A stretch of DNA of 64,000 bases. It comes from Larimichthys crocea (lineage: Eukaryota > Chordata > Actinopteri > Sciaenidae). This document shows, in pieces, positions 46,763-60,720 of this stretch (within the stretch, counting starts at the first letter, position 1; each line of letters begins with the position of its first letter). The notes beneath the pieces are model-generated. The model made no database searches. It was not told the DNA's origin and worked only from the letters and a program-made list of their open reading frames with translations. A program made the position numbers and the translations under genes. The stretch is from assembly GCF_000972845.2 (NCBI RefSeq), contig NC_040032.1:21562248-21626247 (forward strand), read 5' to 3'.

Positions 46763-48412
46763 CCTTTGTAAAATTAAAATCTGCTAATCTTTTGTTGTGA
46801 ACATTAAAACAAAGAATTCAAATGATCAGATCAGAACACCCCAAATCCCCACTCACATGTCTCTTACATGACGGCCACAATGCTGTTTTCGTCAGTCCTC
46901 CATGTGACTTCAAACCCCCACAAGGATTTCATATTTTTGCCTTGATTTATATGCTTGTGAATATCCTTCTAAATATGTAAATATGATACGCAATATAACT
47001 GTTTCCCTTTTGGCTGTTTGTTACCATGAGTAGTTTGCACAGGATGTTTTATTTTGAAAATCGAAAAAACTGGATTCTTGATGCTGACTCTGTGTCTGGC
47101 TTCTGGCTAACTTGATCAGCTTTTGTAATTGTTTTTCGTCAGAGTAAAGGATTTTGATTGTTGCTTTTGATTAGCTGAGCATCTTAAGTTTTTCCGCTGC
47201 ATGAGACCCTCAGCCAGGGCAGAAAGATACCTGACATCATTTGTGCTTTTGTGCATAGTTCATTCGTTGCTTGGTAATAACAACATGGATGACAAACTAG
47301 TGCAAACAAGCTGCAAGACAAATCTAAACCCAAAATATAGCGATGACATTAAAGCAAACATAACCTACAAGAAACTAAACTCAGCCACTCAGCAGGACTC
47401 CTTGTAGTTGGTGGTCTATGATTGACAGCAGGTTATCAAACTGTCGCTGAGTTACCCCAAAATTACACATATTACAAATTTATACAAGCACACATTGAAT
47501 CCTAGATAAACCTAAAAGTTGAAAAGTTATATTTGACTTTCTCTGACTTCTACATGTCAAGTAAAAAACAACAACAACAACAAAAAAAACTTTTCCCTTT
47601 TGCTTTTTTCCCTCTTTGTATCAAAGGCACATTTAGTTATGACAACACATAAAAAAAAATCAATTAAAAAAAAACATTTTAATTGCTCAAATGAAGATCT
47701 GTAGGTGCTGCAGTTCACTTCTGCTCTAGATTTTCAACAGCTCAAAGATTTGAGGTTTGTGTCCAATACAATTTTATATCACTTCATGACTCCTTTCATG
47801 CTGTTTGCTAAACCCAAGCCATGGCATAAATATGATTCAAGTTTGTGTTGTGCACTCTTTCCTGTCAGAAAGTTAGAATCTCACTCCGATCAAAGGGAAT
47901 TATAAATCAGATGCCAGTTTACTTTTTTCCCCCCATTTCTGGTTTTGAAGATTCTGCAAATTAAGCAGTTAGTGTAGCCCATTAATCAAAATCGATGAGT
48001 CATCCTTATCCAAAACAGCACAACATCCACATCCACAAGACCTGAAGGAAAAACATAAGGTAATTTTAATACCTTCTGGTTACTGTTCATATTACAAGTA
48101 AAATAGGACATAAATAACCTATTGCCTCCACCCTAACCCAATTCCACTTGGAATAGTCCATATTGCCTAGTGGAACACCTGGAGCAAGTCCTGCCCCGAC
48201 ATAACGTAACAAAACAGTGCACTGAACAAGCATTGCTGTATTAACGCATTGGCAATTTATACTACTCACGCAACATAAGAGAAACATTTGGTATAGGCTT
48301 TTTTATAAAAAAGTGTAGAAGCTTGCTTCAGGTTTGATGTGTGAAAGGAACACTGTAATGCCTCTTTAGTGTCTAGGTTATGTCTTATAGTTACAATATC
48401 TTAAAGAGCAGG
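46763..48412. other. Intergenic stretch, no gene recognised
   Basis: AT-rich with A runs near 47565-47590 and 47650-47680. No exon or known element recognised. Confidence 0.45.
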
Positions 48413-48675
48413 CTTGTGTTTGACCAAAATACCATCAGTGAACAAGGAAATGATCCCAAGCACCAAAGCAAAATAATGACTGGCCAAAGCAATGTCCAAA
48501 CCTCAAAGTCTTTGAGATGTTGTGGTGGGATCTAACGAGCCTAAAGAGATCTGTGCACACCACAAGTCATCAATGATGATACATCAATAACTTTGACAGC
48601 GTTGCAAAGAGCAGCGGGTCAATATTCCTGCTGAACAACGGGAGAGAACACCTCTGTAAGCCGTTTGATGAGAAT
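48413..48675 (+). mobile_element. Probable degenerate Tc1-like transposase C-terminal remnant
   Basis: aaatgatcccaagcaccaaa (compare the Tc1 'NDPKHTSK' region with the second catalytic Asp) is followed by gactggccaaagcaatgtcc, gagatgttgtggtgggatct (M-L-W-W-D-L) and gttgcaaagagcagc (compare 'P-x-R-C-K-R'). The order agrees with a Tc1 transposase C-terminus, but most codons are decayed. Confidence 0.5.
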
Positions 48676-51600
48676 TACTGCGCGGATACTTGTTTTTTTA
48701 TGTAAACAACATGACTGCAGGTCAGTAAACTAGTTCATCTCAGCAAGTCACCTGAGATTGACCATCCTCAGACAGCCGCACCATCTGCTCGAGCCATTAA
48801 GGCTGTTTGGAGGTTGATGAAGGTATTAAGGCGGCAGTGGGAAGGAAATAAGTTAGAAAATGAGAGAAAGGCGGAATGGGCTAACTATAATTACCATTAT
48901 GCAAGGAAAAGGAGATTCTGGCTGAGATGTGAACGAGAGAAGAGCAGGTATGCAAATACTTCCTGCTGTATCTGTTGTTGTTGGACGAGGACAATTGAAT
49001 TTTAAAAACACACCAGTCAACAAACCAATAGCAAAGTTTGTAAGAACATATCACATGTATGTTATCGATTGAGTGCTGCAGGCAAACTGACATCTTTGTT
49101 AGTATTTCTAACAACAACCAGCATTGGTTTGGTCTAAATAAAACTGTAATTCACAGCCATATATGAGACAGTGAGGGAATCACATGCACAAACAGGGATA
49201 ACAGCCCAGGCTGAAAGAGCACTTTACATATCACTACTTAGGTTTGTTAAATATTGTGTTTAAGTGACAATTGGTTTTGATTTCTCATTGTTTGGGATCC
49301 CACTGACCCCACTACTGGATGTTTTAACTCTATTGGTAACATCACCTTTGCTACAAACTGCACTTGAACATTTCATAACAGTGACAAACTGACCATAAAG
49401 CATTGAGGGCCTGGGGTCTGTAGGATTGTAGGAGCGTGTTAATCATCTCAGATTAATTGAAAACATGTTCATGTGTAATCATGAAAGGCACTAACCTCAC
49501 CGTAAGGACAAGCCTTCTCCTTAACATGTAAAAGTGAAAGAACCTGTACTTTAAGAAGTATGACATCTGAAGTGCAGGAAGTGACTAATTGACAACTTAG
49601 AGGATGTGTTCATTTTCATGAGACTTTCAATGAGACTTTGTTGGAGCCAGAAGTAGGGTTGAAACCTGATGAGAGCTAGAAAAGAGGCAACGCAGCAGGG
49701 GGTCTTATGGCTGAAATCACTCCGTCTCTGATTGCCACTGTGGAGTGGTCCTGCCAGAGGATCACAGGCACAGCGTGAGGCTGCTCAGTCTCTGCTGGCA
49801 GTGATGAACAGAAGGTGCCACTTACCTGCTCCTATCTGACCGGCTTGCTGTCAGCCTCAAGAGCACTTTGTCTTTTGGACTGTCAAACAGAAGAAAAAAA
49901 AAAGTACTCCGCAGGCTGGCTCCAGTATAGAAACTTGAACAGATAAAGGAGTGACTGATGGATGGATGTATGGTTGGGTGGACAGAGATTACACTGAGGA
50001 ATGGATGTGGGTGGGCAAGGAGGGTGGTGGATGTTTACTTGTGTTGATGGCAGTATGAAGTAGACTGGCAGCTATGTATGATGGAAAAGTATATAGGTGG
50101 AGGGTTGGATAAGCCAGCACAAAACTGCTTTTGTAAGTTTATAAGTTTAGCTTTTGCTCATAATGTAATACAAAACTTACCAAGTTCAAATCTAAGTCAG
50201 GCTGGGTATCGGTACTATCGACCAAAGTAGCCCAGTACCAAGTATTATCGAAACATGAAAATAATGTATAGAAGAAAAGAACAGGACAACTGTGTTGAAA
50301 CACACTTATGACCACAACAACCCCAAGTTTCAGTTTTACACCCTGTGGAACTACAGTTTTTGACCGCTTTAGCTTTCTCTTTCTTAAATTATTAGAATCA
50401 CATTTCTGCAGCTGTAGCCACCGGGAGCTTTAAGCCCCTAGGAGCATCTATAACTCCCAGTCAGTTCTTGAGGAGGAAAGAAATCTTCAGTACCCCAAAG
50501 GATGGAGGCTGGAGGAGTATGACCATTAAAATTCTTATTTAAAAAAAGCAGCTTCTTCAGGATAAAATCGAAGGCAAAAAGACTCACCAAAGGTCCTGCA
50601 TAGTTTATAAAAGATCTCGAAAGACACGAAACAGTTCACTCAATAATCCAAAGAGACTCAAAGCTCACAAGTGGTTGGGTTCAATAACTGCAGCTTCCAC
50701 TTATTTGACCAGCTTGTACAACAGCAGGCTCCCCTGATGGATACAAAATAATAATAATAATAAAAATACATGCACAAACAGCATAGGCCATTCCCCCCTC
50801 CCTCACTTTTGAACTTTTGATTGACTTAAAGGCCAAACAAGTTTATATTTCAATTTTTGTTTTTTATTATTATTATTTTAATTTTTTTTACCCTACGTAG
50901 GTGGTTCCATTATAAATCCTCTATATTTCTTTGTGGGTTGTGGGTTATGTCAATCTCCCATGTGGGCAGTTCACTTTACATTTTTGTACTTGAAATTATA
51001 CACTTCAGATTATACACAATTATACACTACACATTATACAAACTAAATGCAGAATAAAATTTCTACATTTCAGATATCATACACTGATTATGGATGTATG
51101 AAGAACATTACTTTGGCACAACTTTAACCTTTTCGGAGAATAAAGTCACCATCTTCATACAGTATTGAAATAATTTCTGTAGTCTTCATTAAAAGCAATG
51201 TTTCAATCGACACAGATCTCCAAGATAAAGATAGCGATAATGATTCTCATCTTGATTTTGCTGTGGCTAACCACTGTGGTAGAGATATGGGGGGAAAAAA
51301 AGAAAAAGTAATAACCTTTTCTGCATGTGCTATATGAGGATTATAGAGGGTTGAAGTGCACTGCAAGTGTTGTGTAAAGCACACTTCTTTTCCCATGTGA
51401 ACTGCAGAGGCTTAAGCCTTTCAACTGAACGCTGCTCGTCATAATCTAATAACTGTAATTTCTAAAAACCTTTCCAGATTTACTTTGCTCCAGCGCAAGT
51501 GTGTAATTGGAAAGAAAACGCTGGCTTTGCATTCAAATGAGCTGATTTAAGAAAAAAAATGTGTCTTTAGCTGTCAGATGTCAACGTGCCAACCAGTGCG

Positions 51601-54430
51601 GAGCAGGTGTAGTACAAGATTTGGCACAACTACTGAACCCTTTCAGATTCCACATAGCTTCTATCTGTTATGATGAAGGAGGATGAGTATCATACTTAGA
51701 TGTTATATCTAGAAACCCCACTTAAGTCCGTAATGTGTTTTATATGAACATAATGAGTTATAATTGTTAATTAACGTACCTGGAAAGTTGCAAATATGTT
51801 GATACTTAACTTATCAGTAAAGTGAAAATTAGCTTTCTGTCAAAATGGGAAATCTTTCAATATGCTATCCATTCAGACTACATTATTATTTAACTTTTTA
51901 TGGTTATGTTTAGTCACTAGCAGCGCTTTGTTAAGGTGATGGTTTGTTTTTAAAAAGAAAAAGTCAGAAGTGACTTCAGACCGGTTATGGGGATAAAAAG
52001 GGTATTGACAATAACAATTTAAAAAGGAAATATTGGAATCACCGTTAATGATACACATATGATAATATTGTGAAAATAATCCAATGTATTTCTTTCAGTT
52101 CTAGATTTGTTGTTCCCATTCAGTGTAAATTGTACATTTATGGTCTCTATCTTGTATTTTGAGTGGATTTTGCCAAAAAAGAGCTTAAGTTTAAGCTTTT
52201 TTTGTTTGTTTTTGTTGATGTTAGATAGATATTGCAATATTATTGTGAATTCTTTTGGCCATGATAATTGACAGCCGTACTTTAGACATCAAATTCCAAA
52301 ATCACAATCTTTCCGTCACCTCAGTCAAACATCTTTTGTTGCCTAAACCTAGAGATTGGACTACGGCCATGGTTTCACAGTCTTGCACTTTGTATGGCCT
52401 CTATCCACCCCCAGACACTGCATGGTATGTATGTAGTGCACATATATACATATATTAATATACATGCAAGAATATGATTCATTCACTCAAAGAACTGTTG
52501 TGTCTAAACATAATACAGGCAGCAAATGTAATTTCTAGGAGAGAAAGTTGCTCATTCAGAGCTCAAACTAGATCATTTGTAGGATAAGTACCAAAATAAC
52601 TTGTCTGAAGACCGACATCTGGCTCCCTCCCACAGCAAATCTCTCTCAGCAAGCAAGGATTCCAGGGAAAGAGGGCACTCACCGAATTTTTACTTTTGAT
52701 TAGGTTTTATTGATTTGTATTTTTTACTGAAACTCTATTTAGATTAAGCCATTCTAATTGAAAACTTTTAAGTGCAACATGTTTTTTTTTTAAACAGAGT
52801 AGAAAGGTCGACTTTGTTCATGCCTAAGAAAGTTCTAACTATAACAAAATTGCAGAATGTGACAAAGTTGTCTTAATCACTCCTACACAACACTTAGTTA
52901 CAGATTTGTTCCTACAAGTGGTTTTTGCAAAAGTTTTTATAATTGTCAAGTCCCAGATGGTCATGAAAGTTGTTCTACAAACAATAACAATACCAACTCT
53001 AAACTCAAGAGAGAGAGAGAGAGAAAAAAGGTAGTATTTATAGCCTGAAAGCAACGATTCATTCCAGTGAGTCTCTGCAATTTTTTCCATGTCACTTTAA
53101 TGGCCCTTCAAGAGGCCGGCTAGCTGTGTGCCTGACGCCAATTTCACCCTGTCTGCTTCCTGTTGTCACCTTTTCTAACTTTACACACATTTACACCATC
53201 ACTTATATTCACATTTATTCCAAAAAAAAAAAGTCACACACACATAAACGCAGACATGCCCACGGATGCATTTGCACAATTGTGCAATGAGCTACTGTGA
53301 ATTCTTAAAAATGAGACACACATGAACACACACAGCTGCTTGCAAACACACACTCTATTCCTCCTTTGTCTGACTCCTCATTATATGGTGGCCAGGCATG
53401 CACTTTGTTTCAAGGCTGCAGGAAAGAAAAAAAAAAAAAAGATCTGTGGACAGTAATCATCAAATGCAGCAGGTTTGAATTAAGGTGTGGATGTTTCTAA
53501 TGTCTAATGTGGAGATTCAAGCTGTACGTGACCTCAGTTTGCGGGAATGAATAAAATGGTGAAAAACACTTGGTGGCTCTGGATATGGCTCCCCAAGGCA
53601 ACTTTGTCTTCTGATCATTATCATCACATTGGCTATTAGTTCACAATTAATTGTTTCCTACATTGTCAGCAAGACTATTAAAATCAATAGCTCATTATTC
53701 ATGGACTTACGTGCTGTTTTCAAGCCTCTCAGGCTCATTAAAAGATCAAACACTTGCTGCTGTTGGTTTTTTTTTTCCTTTTTTTCTTCCACACAGCATG
53801 GCAGTCTTTCACAGTCTTGACTGTGTTGCTTGTTAGTTTGTTTTGAAGTCGGGGTTAATGGTCGATCTATTCTGTCTCACACTGGGCCTTTTGACATCCT
53901 CGACTGACCAAAGACTGAGATAACAAGACTCTGGAGGAGAGAAAGACAGATGGAGACCAGCTTTGAAGAAACAGAGCATTCACACTTCAGTCTTTTTAAT
54001 ATGGAGCTGACTTTCATATTGACACTGTTTGTTGTTTGTACGCGGGGCTTTTGTAAGTGATGACATTGCATGTTGAAACGTATTGCAAACCATGAGTCGA
54101 TTAAAACCAAGACTGGGCATTCAAAATATTTTACAAAACACAAATTGTAGCTTGTGGGATTCAAGCAATAGTTAGACTATTTTAGCTCATTGTTTTGGTT
54201 CCTTACCAGCATTGAGATTAAATGAAATTATATCACTAAAACGTAGTGAGCCTGCTTTGATTGTTATCATTGAAGGTTGTGCCATCAAATCTGGCACCAA
54301 TCTGCCTCCTGATTGGCTCAGTAGGCCATCATCTACTGTTGAATGTGTATGTATGACGCATTATTGAACTGTAGGATGTATGACATGACAACAATGACAT
54401 CCACTTAAACACAGACATCGGAAAAGTTTC
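48676..54430. other. Intergenic stretch, no gene recognised
   Basis: Bases 50195-50260 (aggctgggtatcggtactat) resemble the edge of a dispersed repeat. An ATT/AAT-rich zone lies at 50745-50885. Bases 51470-51560 have balanced composition. A weak 54-nt exon candidate on the minus strand (49826-49879) is discussed as a finding. A GA run lies near 53010-53023. Confidence 0.4.
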
Positions 54431-54940
54431 AGTTAGAATGGCTCTAAACTGGCTTGAATCCTATTTGAAGGATATTCATGTCTAACATTCTGACATGTAA
54501 TCATAATTACATGAATCATAATTATTATAATTATGTCTGAGAGTAGAAAAAATGACATGGAATCCCTCAAGGCTCCTTTCTCGAGCCTCTTATGTTACAA
54601 ATCTAGATGCTCCAACTGGAGCACATGAAAGGAAAAACAAAATATCTTCTCTAGACCTAGATCTATTATAGAGTTGTATTTGGAACTGTTTATTCATATC
54701 TTACACTGCAGGGTAATGTTTATTCTGCTTGTTTACCTTGTATATCTTAATCTTAATCTTTATTCACTCATTTAATCTTATATTTACTTGTTATGTTGCT
54801 TTGTGTTTCTTATCTTCATCCCTTTATATTTAGAACCCTTTGAATTGCCTATTCCTTGCCTTGACTGATGGTCAATCCCCAAAACATTTTAGTCCTATTT
54901 ATCCTTAATCCCTTATTAAAGCCTTGAAATCATTCTAACC
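54431..54940 (+). mobile_element. L2/Rex-type LINE fragment (reverse transcriptase piece plus 3' end)
   Basis: Bases 54435-54473 read RMALNWLESYLKD and 54559-54591 read GIPQGSFLEPL. These are the two neighbouring RT motifs seen in fish L2/Rex-type LINEs (LxWLxSYLxDR and GVPQGSILGPL). A stop and frame breaks lie between and after them. After about 54650 the sequence jumps to a T-rich tail with ccctttgaattgcctattcc, resembling the element's 3' UTR. Heavily deleted and inactive. Confidence 0.7.
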
Positions 54941-57900
54941 ATTTGCTGCCTGAGGCAAAAGGTTAGAAGGGCTTGTGTTTTTCAGAAAAAATAAATAAAT
55001 AAATGAGTAAATAAATGAGAGCAGTAATATTTCAGGACATGTGCTGTGACTATGGAATCATTTGTTATTTAGAAAGTAAAACAAGTTGAATTATGTTGTG
55101 CAACAAACTAGCCAAGTGTTCGTGCAGCATTTTGATTTTGTTTGTTTCATGGAAGCCAGTGCTAATTTCCAAAAGGGGAAACAACACACACGCACAAACC
55201 TGTGAAGACTGTTACAACGCCGGATTCTGCTGAATAGTATTTCCTCCAAAAAATGGATCCTGACTTACAGAAGCTGCTCTGGAGGACTGTCAGGGATCTG
55301 CTGCCCCAGACCAGCACAAGGAGCCAAATGAGGGGCAGGTGCAGCAGACAGGAGTCGTAATTTAATTACAACCACAGGAGCTATGAGGATCCATCTCATG
55401 TTCAGATGATTAGGATTCTACAGACAGACATTTAAAGCCTCTCTCATGTTGCTGAATGTTGGATATACTGTATGTACGTATTTTCACTTTGCCCCTGATA
55501 GTCTGAAGTGCTGCACACTGCTGTTTGTCTGCCTCATGTGTGCCGTTCGCAGTCTCGCACGTTGTCAGTTATCAGTTAGTTTTTGACTGTGTCATAGACC
55601 TCTGAGACTCAGTTTGTAAAGTTTTGTCAACACAAGAAAACAAATCTGACACAGAGAATCTCCTGTTGTGTGCTAAATTTGTGAAATAACAACTTTGTCT
55701 GGGGTATATCGGTGTGAACTGATTTGTCCATCTCTATTTGCTGTGTGCTCATTCAGTTATTAGCGGCGTGTGCAATTTGTTGACTGCACTAGGAGTATTT
55801 TGGGGCCACAAACAAAATCTTGTTTAGGGCCACTAAAGGCCTAGGGCTGGCCTGGCCATGTATATGTATGTTATATCTATATTTTTGTGCTACACATATA
55901 GTATAAAATGTTTGTTTACTCACAATGCAGCCACAACATATAAGCATACTCTAAAACCTTGCACACATTATAAATCAGATCATTCAAACTGCAAAACAAT
56001 CAAAATATTTTATGAAGCCATTAGTCATTTTTAGCAACATAGCAATATTCAAAAAAATTCACATTCATTTACACAAATTCATTCACACACAGACTAATTC
56101 TAAGAAGTAGCTCTTATTAAGGGAGAAGATATAATGAGTTGTAAATTTTTTCCCTTCCACCAAATTTCCTGACACAAGCTCGCTTTTCAAAAACGCTTAT
56201 AGGCTCCTGACATCCCACTTTTCTTCACACCAGCAGTGAAAACATGGAGACATGGGATGACAGGACTGCTTATCTGTCAGATTGGACTCCAGCTGCGATG
56301 GGACAGTAAGCTGCTGTTTGAGCTGACAGCACTATGCCTCAGCACTTCATGTGCCACCACACACTGTTATTACTGTGTTGTTATTCCCACACCTGCTTCT
56401 CCAATGGAAACTTGGAATAAGTTTGAATGAGTGAGTCCTAAATTTAAAGGATTTTATTCTGAGGAATATATTTCAATGTGTTTTTCACAGTAGTTTCTTT
56501 TTTTTTAACTCCCTAATAAGTGGTTAAACTACTATTTAATCATATCTAATTCTTTGAAACGCCACATAGCTACACTGAAGGACAATACATAACAAAAAAG
56601 AGAAGACACTGAATGGTATATGCATGATAAAATGAGCAATGATTCACAATACATCCAATAACACCCTACAGGGACTAAACGATGATGTAAAAATGGCAAA
56701 AGAGATGAATAAAAGAAAAGAGCAAACCAAGCAATGGATCTTTTAAAACCAATTGTCAGTGATATATTTCATCCACGATGAGCTTAGAACATTTTTCAGT
56801 TAAAACAGGAAAAGGTTCATGTCAGAAAAGAAAGAAATCACAGAAAAAGGGAGGCATTCATCAGAGAAGGGGCACCGAGATCAGTTTCTACGTCCACAGA
56901 AGCAGGACATAGACCAGAATGCAATGAAACTACAAACCAAAGAAAACTAAATGAAATGATAGACTTGTTTTAAAAGAAATTTGACTTTGCTACTCAATTC
57001 TGAATGATTTGAAGTTGCAAAATTGCTTATATTTTATCAGCAGACGGGCTATATCTCTAAACATATATTTAGCTTTTCTATGCTGCACCTCACCATCAGC
57101 ATGCAGACTTGTCAGACTTTATCGAACAAACATACAACTTACCCCACCACTGTTGCTACCAGTACATACAGTTGAAGGTCAAGGCCATTTAATGTTGGTC
57201 TAGGACCTTTCGTGCAGAGATTTTCTGGATTTGGTTTTTTAAATGATATTACACATTGTATATGAGTAAAATTCCCAGTTCCTGCACAAAGTAGTGAGCC
57301 TTGGCCCGTCCTTTAATGACTGAAGCTTTCACAGATGGCCCTTTCATTCCCAAAAAAACAATTATGTTTTTTCAAAATGTATCATAAGGGCCCACAGACA
57401 GCAACACTACCACACATTGTCTCATAAGTATTAATGTGGGCTCACTCGATGTTTTCACTCAAGTAGCCAGAGAATTAATGAGCAGTTTACAAGTGTATTG
57501 TTATTATATTTCTGTTTTTGGAATTAGAATGACATATCACATTGGAAACAAACATGGACACAAAGATAGATTTACAGCAGCAGCCCTTACATGGATCAGT
57601 TATTAAAAGGAAACATCAAAGTCAATTAAGAAGCATTAATTTAAGGTAAAACTCAGTGTCTCTGTTTTCATTTAAATGTATTCTTTGATTTAAGATGCAT
57701 TTTCTGACACTTGAAATATTGTCAGTTCCTGTTAATAAAGATAAAATAGGTTGTGAGGCTCATTGCATATAGCTTCTGCTTGAATGCCCTGCTGGAGTGT
57801 TTATGTTTTTTTTTTGTTGAGTATTAAGAGGGTGGCAGACAGCCCAGAATGAAATGATTTTGTGCCAGCACCATGCCTCGGCCTTCACCAGAGCATCAGA

Positions 57901-60518
57901 CCATGGATGTGATTATGTCCGGAATATACCATGGTGTGTTTCCCATGCCGCAGGCTTTCTGCACCTTCAGGAACACCAGAGAAACCTTATTTATTAACAA
58001 GAAACATGTTTTCTGCTTCTCTTGGTGAGATCAATGCCTTTCTGTCAGTGAACAGTGCCTCTGACAGCCACAAGAAGATCAATTGTTGCAATTATACTTG
58101 TTAAAAGTTGCTGAAAATGGTTTAAAATGAAGTTCAGGGAAAGTGAAAAAAATGTTTTTTTTTTCTTTAAACACTACACACACTATTTCCTCCAGTGCTA
58201 ATTTAATTAACAGAAAATGATCAACAAGAACGTTCAGCAACGAAGATGAGTCGATGACATAAAAATAGATCCTTGATAATAAAAACTGTTTTGTTTTCAT
58301 CAACAGCACAGGACTGAGTGAGTGCATGATATTTTCCCCCAATATGTACAGTAAGCGAATGGAGGCATAGTCATGGGGGTGGGTTAGGATTTTTTTAAGA
58401 ACTGCACTTGCCAGCCCATTACAACAAAAAAATCTGTAAATCAATGACCCGACCTGACCTGAAAATTGTCAATTTTATGCATTATAGTAGCACATTGGTC
58501 AGGACTGAGTACTGTGGCACTCTCCAAGGGGCTGATCCTGCTGCAGGGAGCAGCTCCCAGAGTGCTCTCCTCTCTTTTCTCCCCCACCCACAGTACTACC
58601 GTGCTGGAACGTGTTCTTTATCGTTGAATAGCTGCAAAACAGGAAACCTTCCAAGACATGTCGTGCAACAGTTGACTTAACAGTAAAGACTTATCAGTGA
58701 TTTCAAGTCTGAAGGATAAAAATGACTAAAATGTGACTAAAACAAGCATTTTCATATAAAGATTAAGACTAAATCTACAATAGCTGGCAAAATGAAAACT
58801 GAAGCCCGGTTCATAAATGGAAATAGTTTTCTCTGTTTCGTTTGGAAGAGCTTGTTCCTTTTTTTTTTTCCCCCTGTCATATTCCCTCCCTCTGTTTTCA
58901 CAGTCACTGGTGCGCATAACTGCAAATACAAAATATAAAACGCATTGTCAGTTTGCTTGCGCATGCAGAGACTCCCTTATGGGAACATGAGGACATCTAA
59001 TTTGTGAAACAACAAAGGCTTCCTTCAATTTCAGGATAAATGGGACCAAGTGTGTCACCACACAACAGTGGTTTGACCAAATGATGAAGGTCCAGCTAAG
59101 ATCCACCAGGCACTCAAAGAGGACATCTTAGATTTCATCACACAGTGTCCCTCTGCTTTATTTTTTTATGAATAATATCCTATGTGTGTATTTCTGTGTT
59201 AAAGAGGCAATCTGTGCAGTAATCAATCTCCCTGTATTTCATGAATACACACACTAGACTGGTACTTACGTGGCAGCTGGCTTTGTTATTTAACGTCTCA
59301 GTTGCATCAGCCAGCAGCTTGATTAATGATTAATGGACTAAATGTAATTAATCCTTCCATTTGTGTTTATATTGTTCCACTCTTAGAGATTAAGAGTTCA
59401 TCAGATTTCAATCTCTTTGATTCCACTAGGCTAAATGCCTCATCTCACATGTGAGGTAATTATTTCTGCATGGTGTTGGTCTACTGTAGATCTCCTGAAA
59501 ATCATTTCTGACTGTCGAAGTAAATGACTGTATCTGCGCTGTCCTGTTTAGTAGCTCAAAAAAAGAGATAACACAGAAAGTGTGTGCACCTGCGTGCATG
59601 TCCAAAGGCCGCCTTTGCGTTTGTTGCAGAATTGATATTCTCCTCACAGGGCCATCAAGCATGAAATAGAAGACTGCATTTTCTTTGTGTAAACTTGCAG
59701 TTCTCAGCAGTGCATGTTTGACCATTCAAGGAACACAATTGTGTGAGAAAGAGCTCAACTGAAAACCGGGAAAATGGATTGAATTGAATCCATTTTGTTC
59801 TCATAATGCGGAATCTCTGAATAGAAAAAAACCCACAGGACACAAAGTAGCCTTCACAGGACTGTGTGTGTGCGTGTGTGTGTATACTGTCAATCACATG
59901 GATATGGATCATGAGATGACCCTAAACTTGCAAAAAATAAAATAAAAACAAAGTCCTGATTGGCATTGAATCCTTGGTGTGCAACACATGAATCATCTTG
60001 AGTCTTCCGCACAAATAGTTCATGTGGAGTATCAATGCCACCTGACTATAAACATCCATGTATTCTTCTGTATTGTGGGTCCACTGATGAAGCAGACATG
60101 CACCATTTGGTGGACACTTTTCCTTTTAAATGTTTCACAACAGCAGCCTGATTGTATCCAATGGCAGTATTGGAAGTTTAAGTCGAAACCCATTAAAATC
60201 AGTAGAAATTAAATCTGACAGTGAATTAAACTCCACATACTAGAGTTAATTTAATACTTGAGGACATTCTGTACTGCCACTCTGTATCTGATTGGACAAT
60301 CAAATTTCTTATTAGAGTTTGTTATTAAAAAACAAAACAAAAAAACTCATTACAATTGTTGTGGTGCTTTTGCTGTTTTTAGTAACCCATTTTACCAATC
60401 GATTGTTTGGGCTGACTTGATGGTTTATGTATGTGTCCTGATATACTAATTGAGCATAATGAGGCAGGGTTGCTTTAATGAAATCAGTCATTTTTGTCCT
60501 TTACATTTAGTAGCTGCG
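54941..60518. other. Intergenic stretch, no gene recognised
   Basis: An AAAT run at about 54989-55017. A 35-codon ATG frame at 55253-55360 in a G+C-richer patch shows no family match. Bases 55790-55860 read like a dispersed repeat edge (aaaggcctagggctggcctg). Bases 57830-58070 and 59215-59410 have non-repetitive, balanced composition; the latter is treated as an enhancer candidate. Confidence 0.4.
59771..59796. repeat. Perfect 10-bp hairpin
   Basis: aaaatggatt, loop gaattg, aatccatttt. Confidence 0.85.
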
Positions 60519-60720
60519 GGGCTTGAAGAATGGCACTCAGTCGGTCTACCACTTTGGTACAAACTGAAATCAAGAATGATTGGATCTGACATCTTGTTAC
60601 TTTCCATTTAGCACCATTATTAATTAATGATCAAATACACACTTGATGCTAATCACTAATTAGCATGCTAAATGCCAAAATAAGATAGTGACCATAATGA
60701 ACATTACCTGCTTAAAATCA
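60519..60720 (+). mobile_element. 'ccactttggtccagactgaaat' fish repeat, copy 1
   Basis: gtcggtctaccactttggta, acaaactgaaat, attagcatgctaaatgccaa and aagatagtgaccataatgaa match the start and later part of a very common fish repeat, with the middle deleted. No coding capacity. Confidence 0.65.

Noticed and set aside
46371..46800. Open frames of 79-120 codons on both strands
   Set aside because: Products of the GGAT array (M-D-G-W and H-P-S-I runs).
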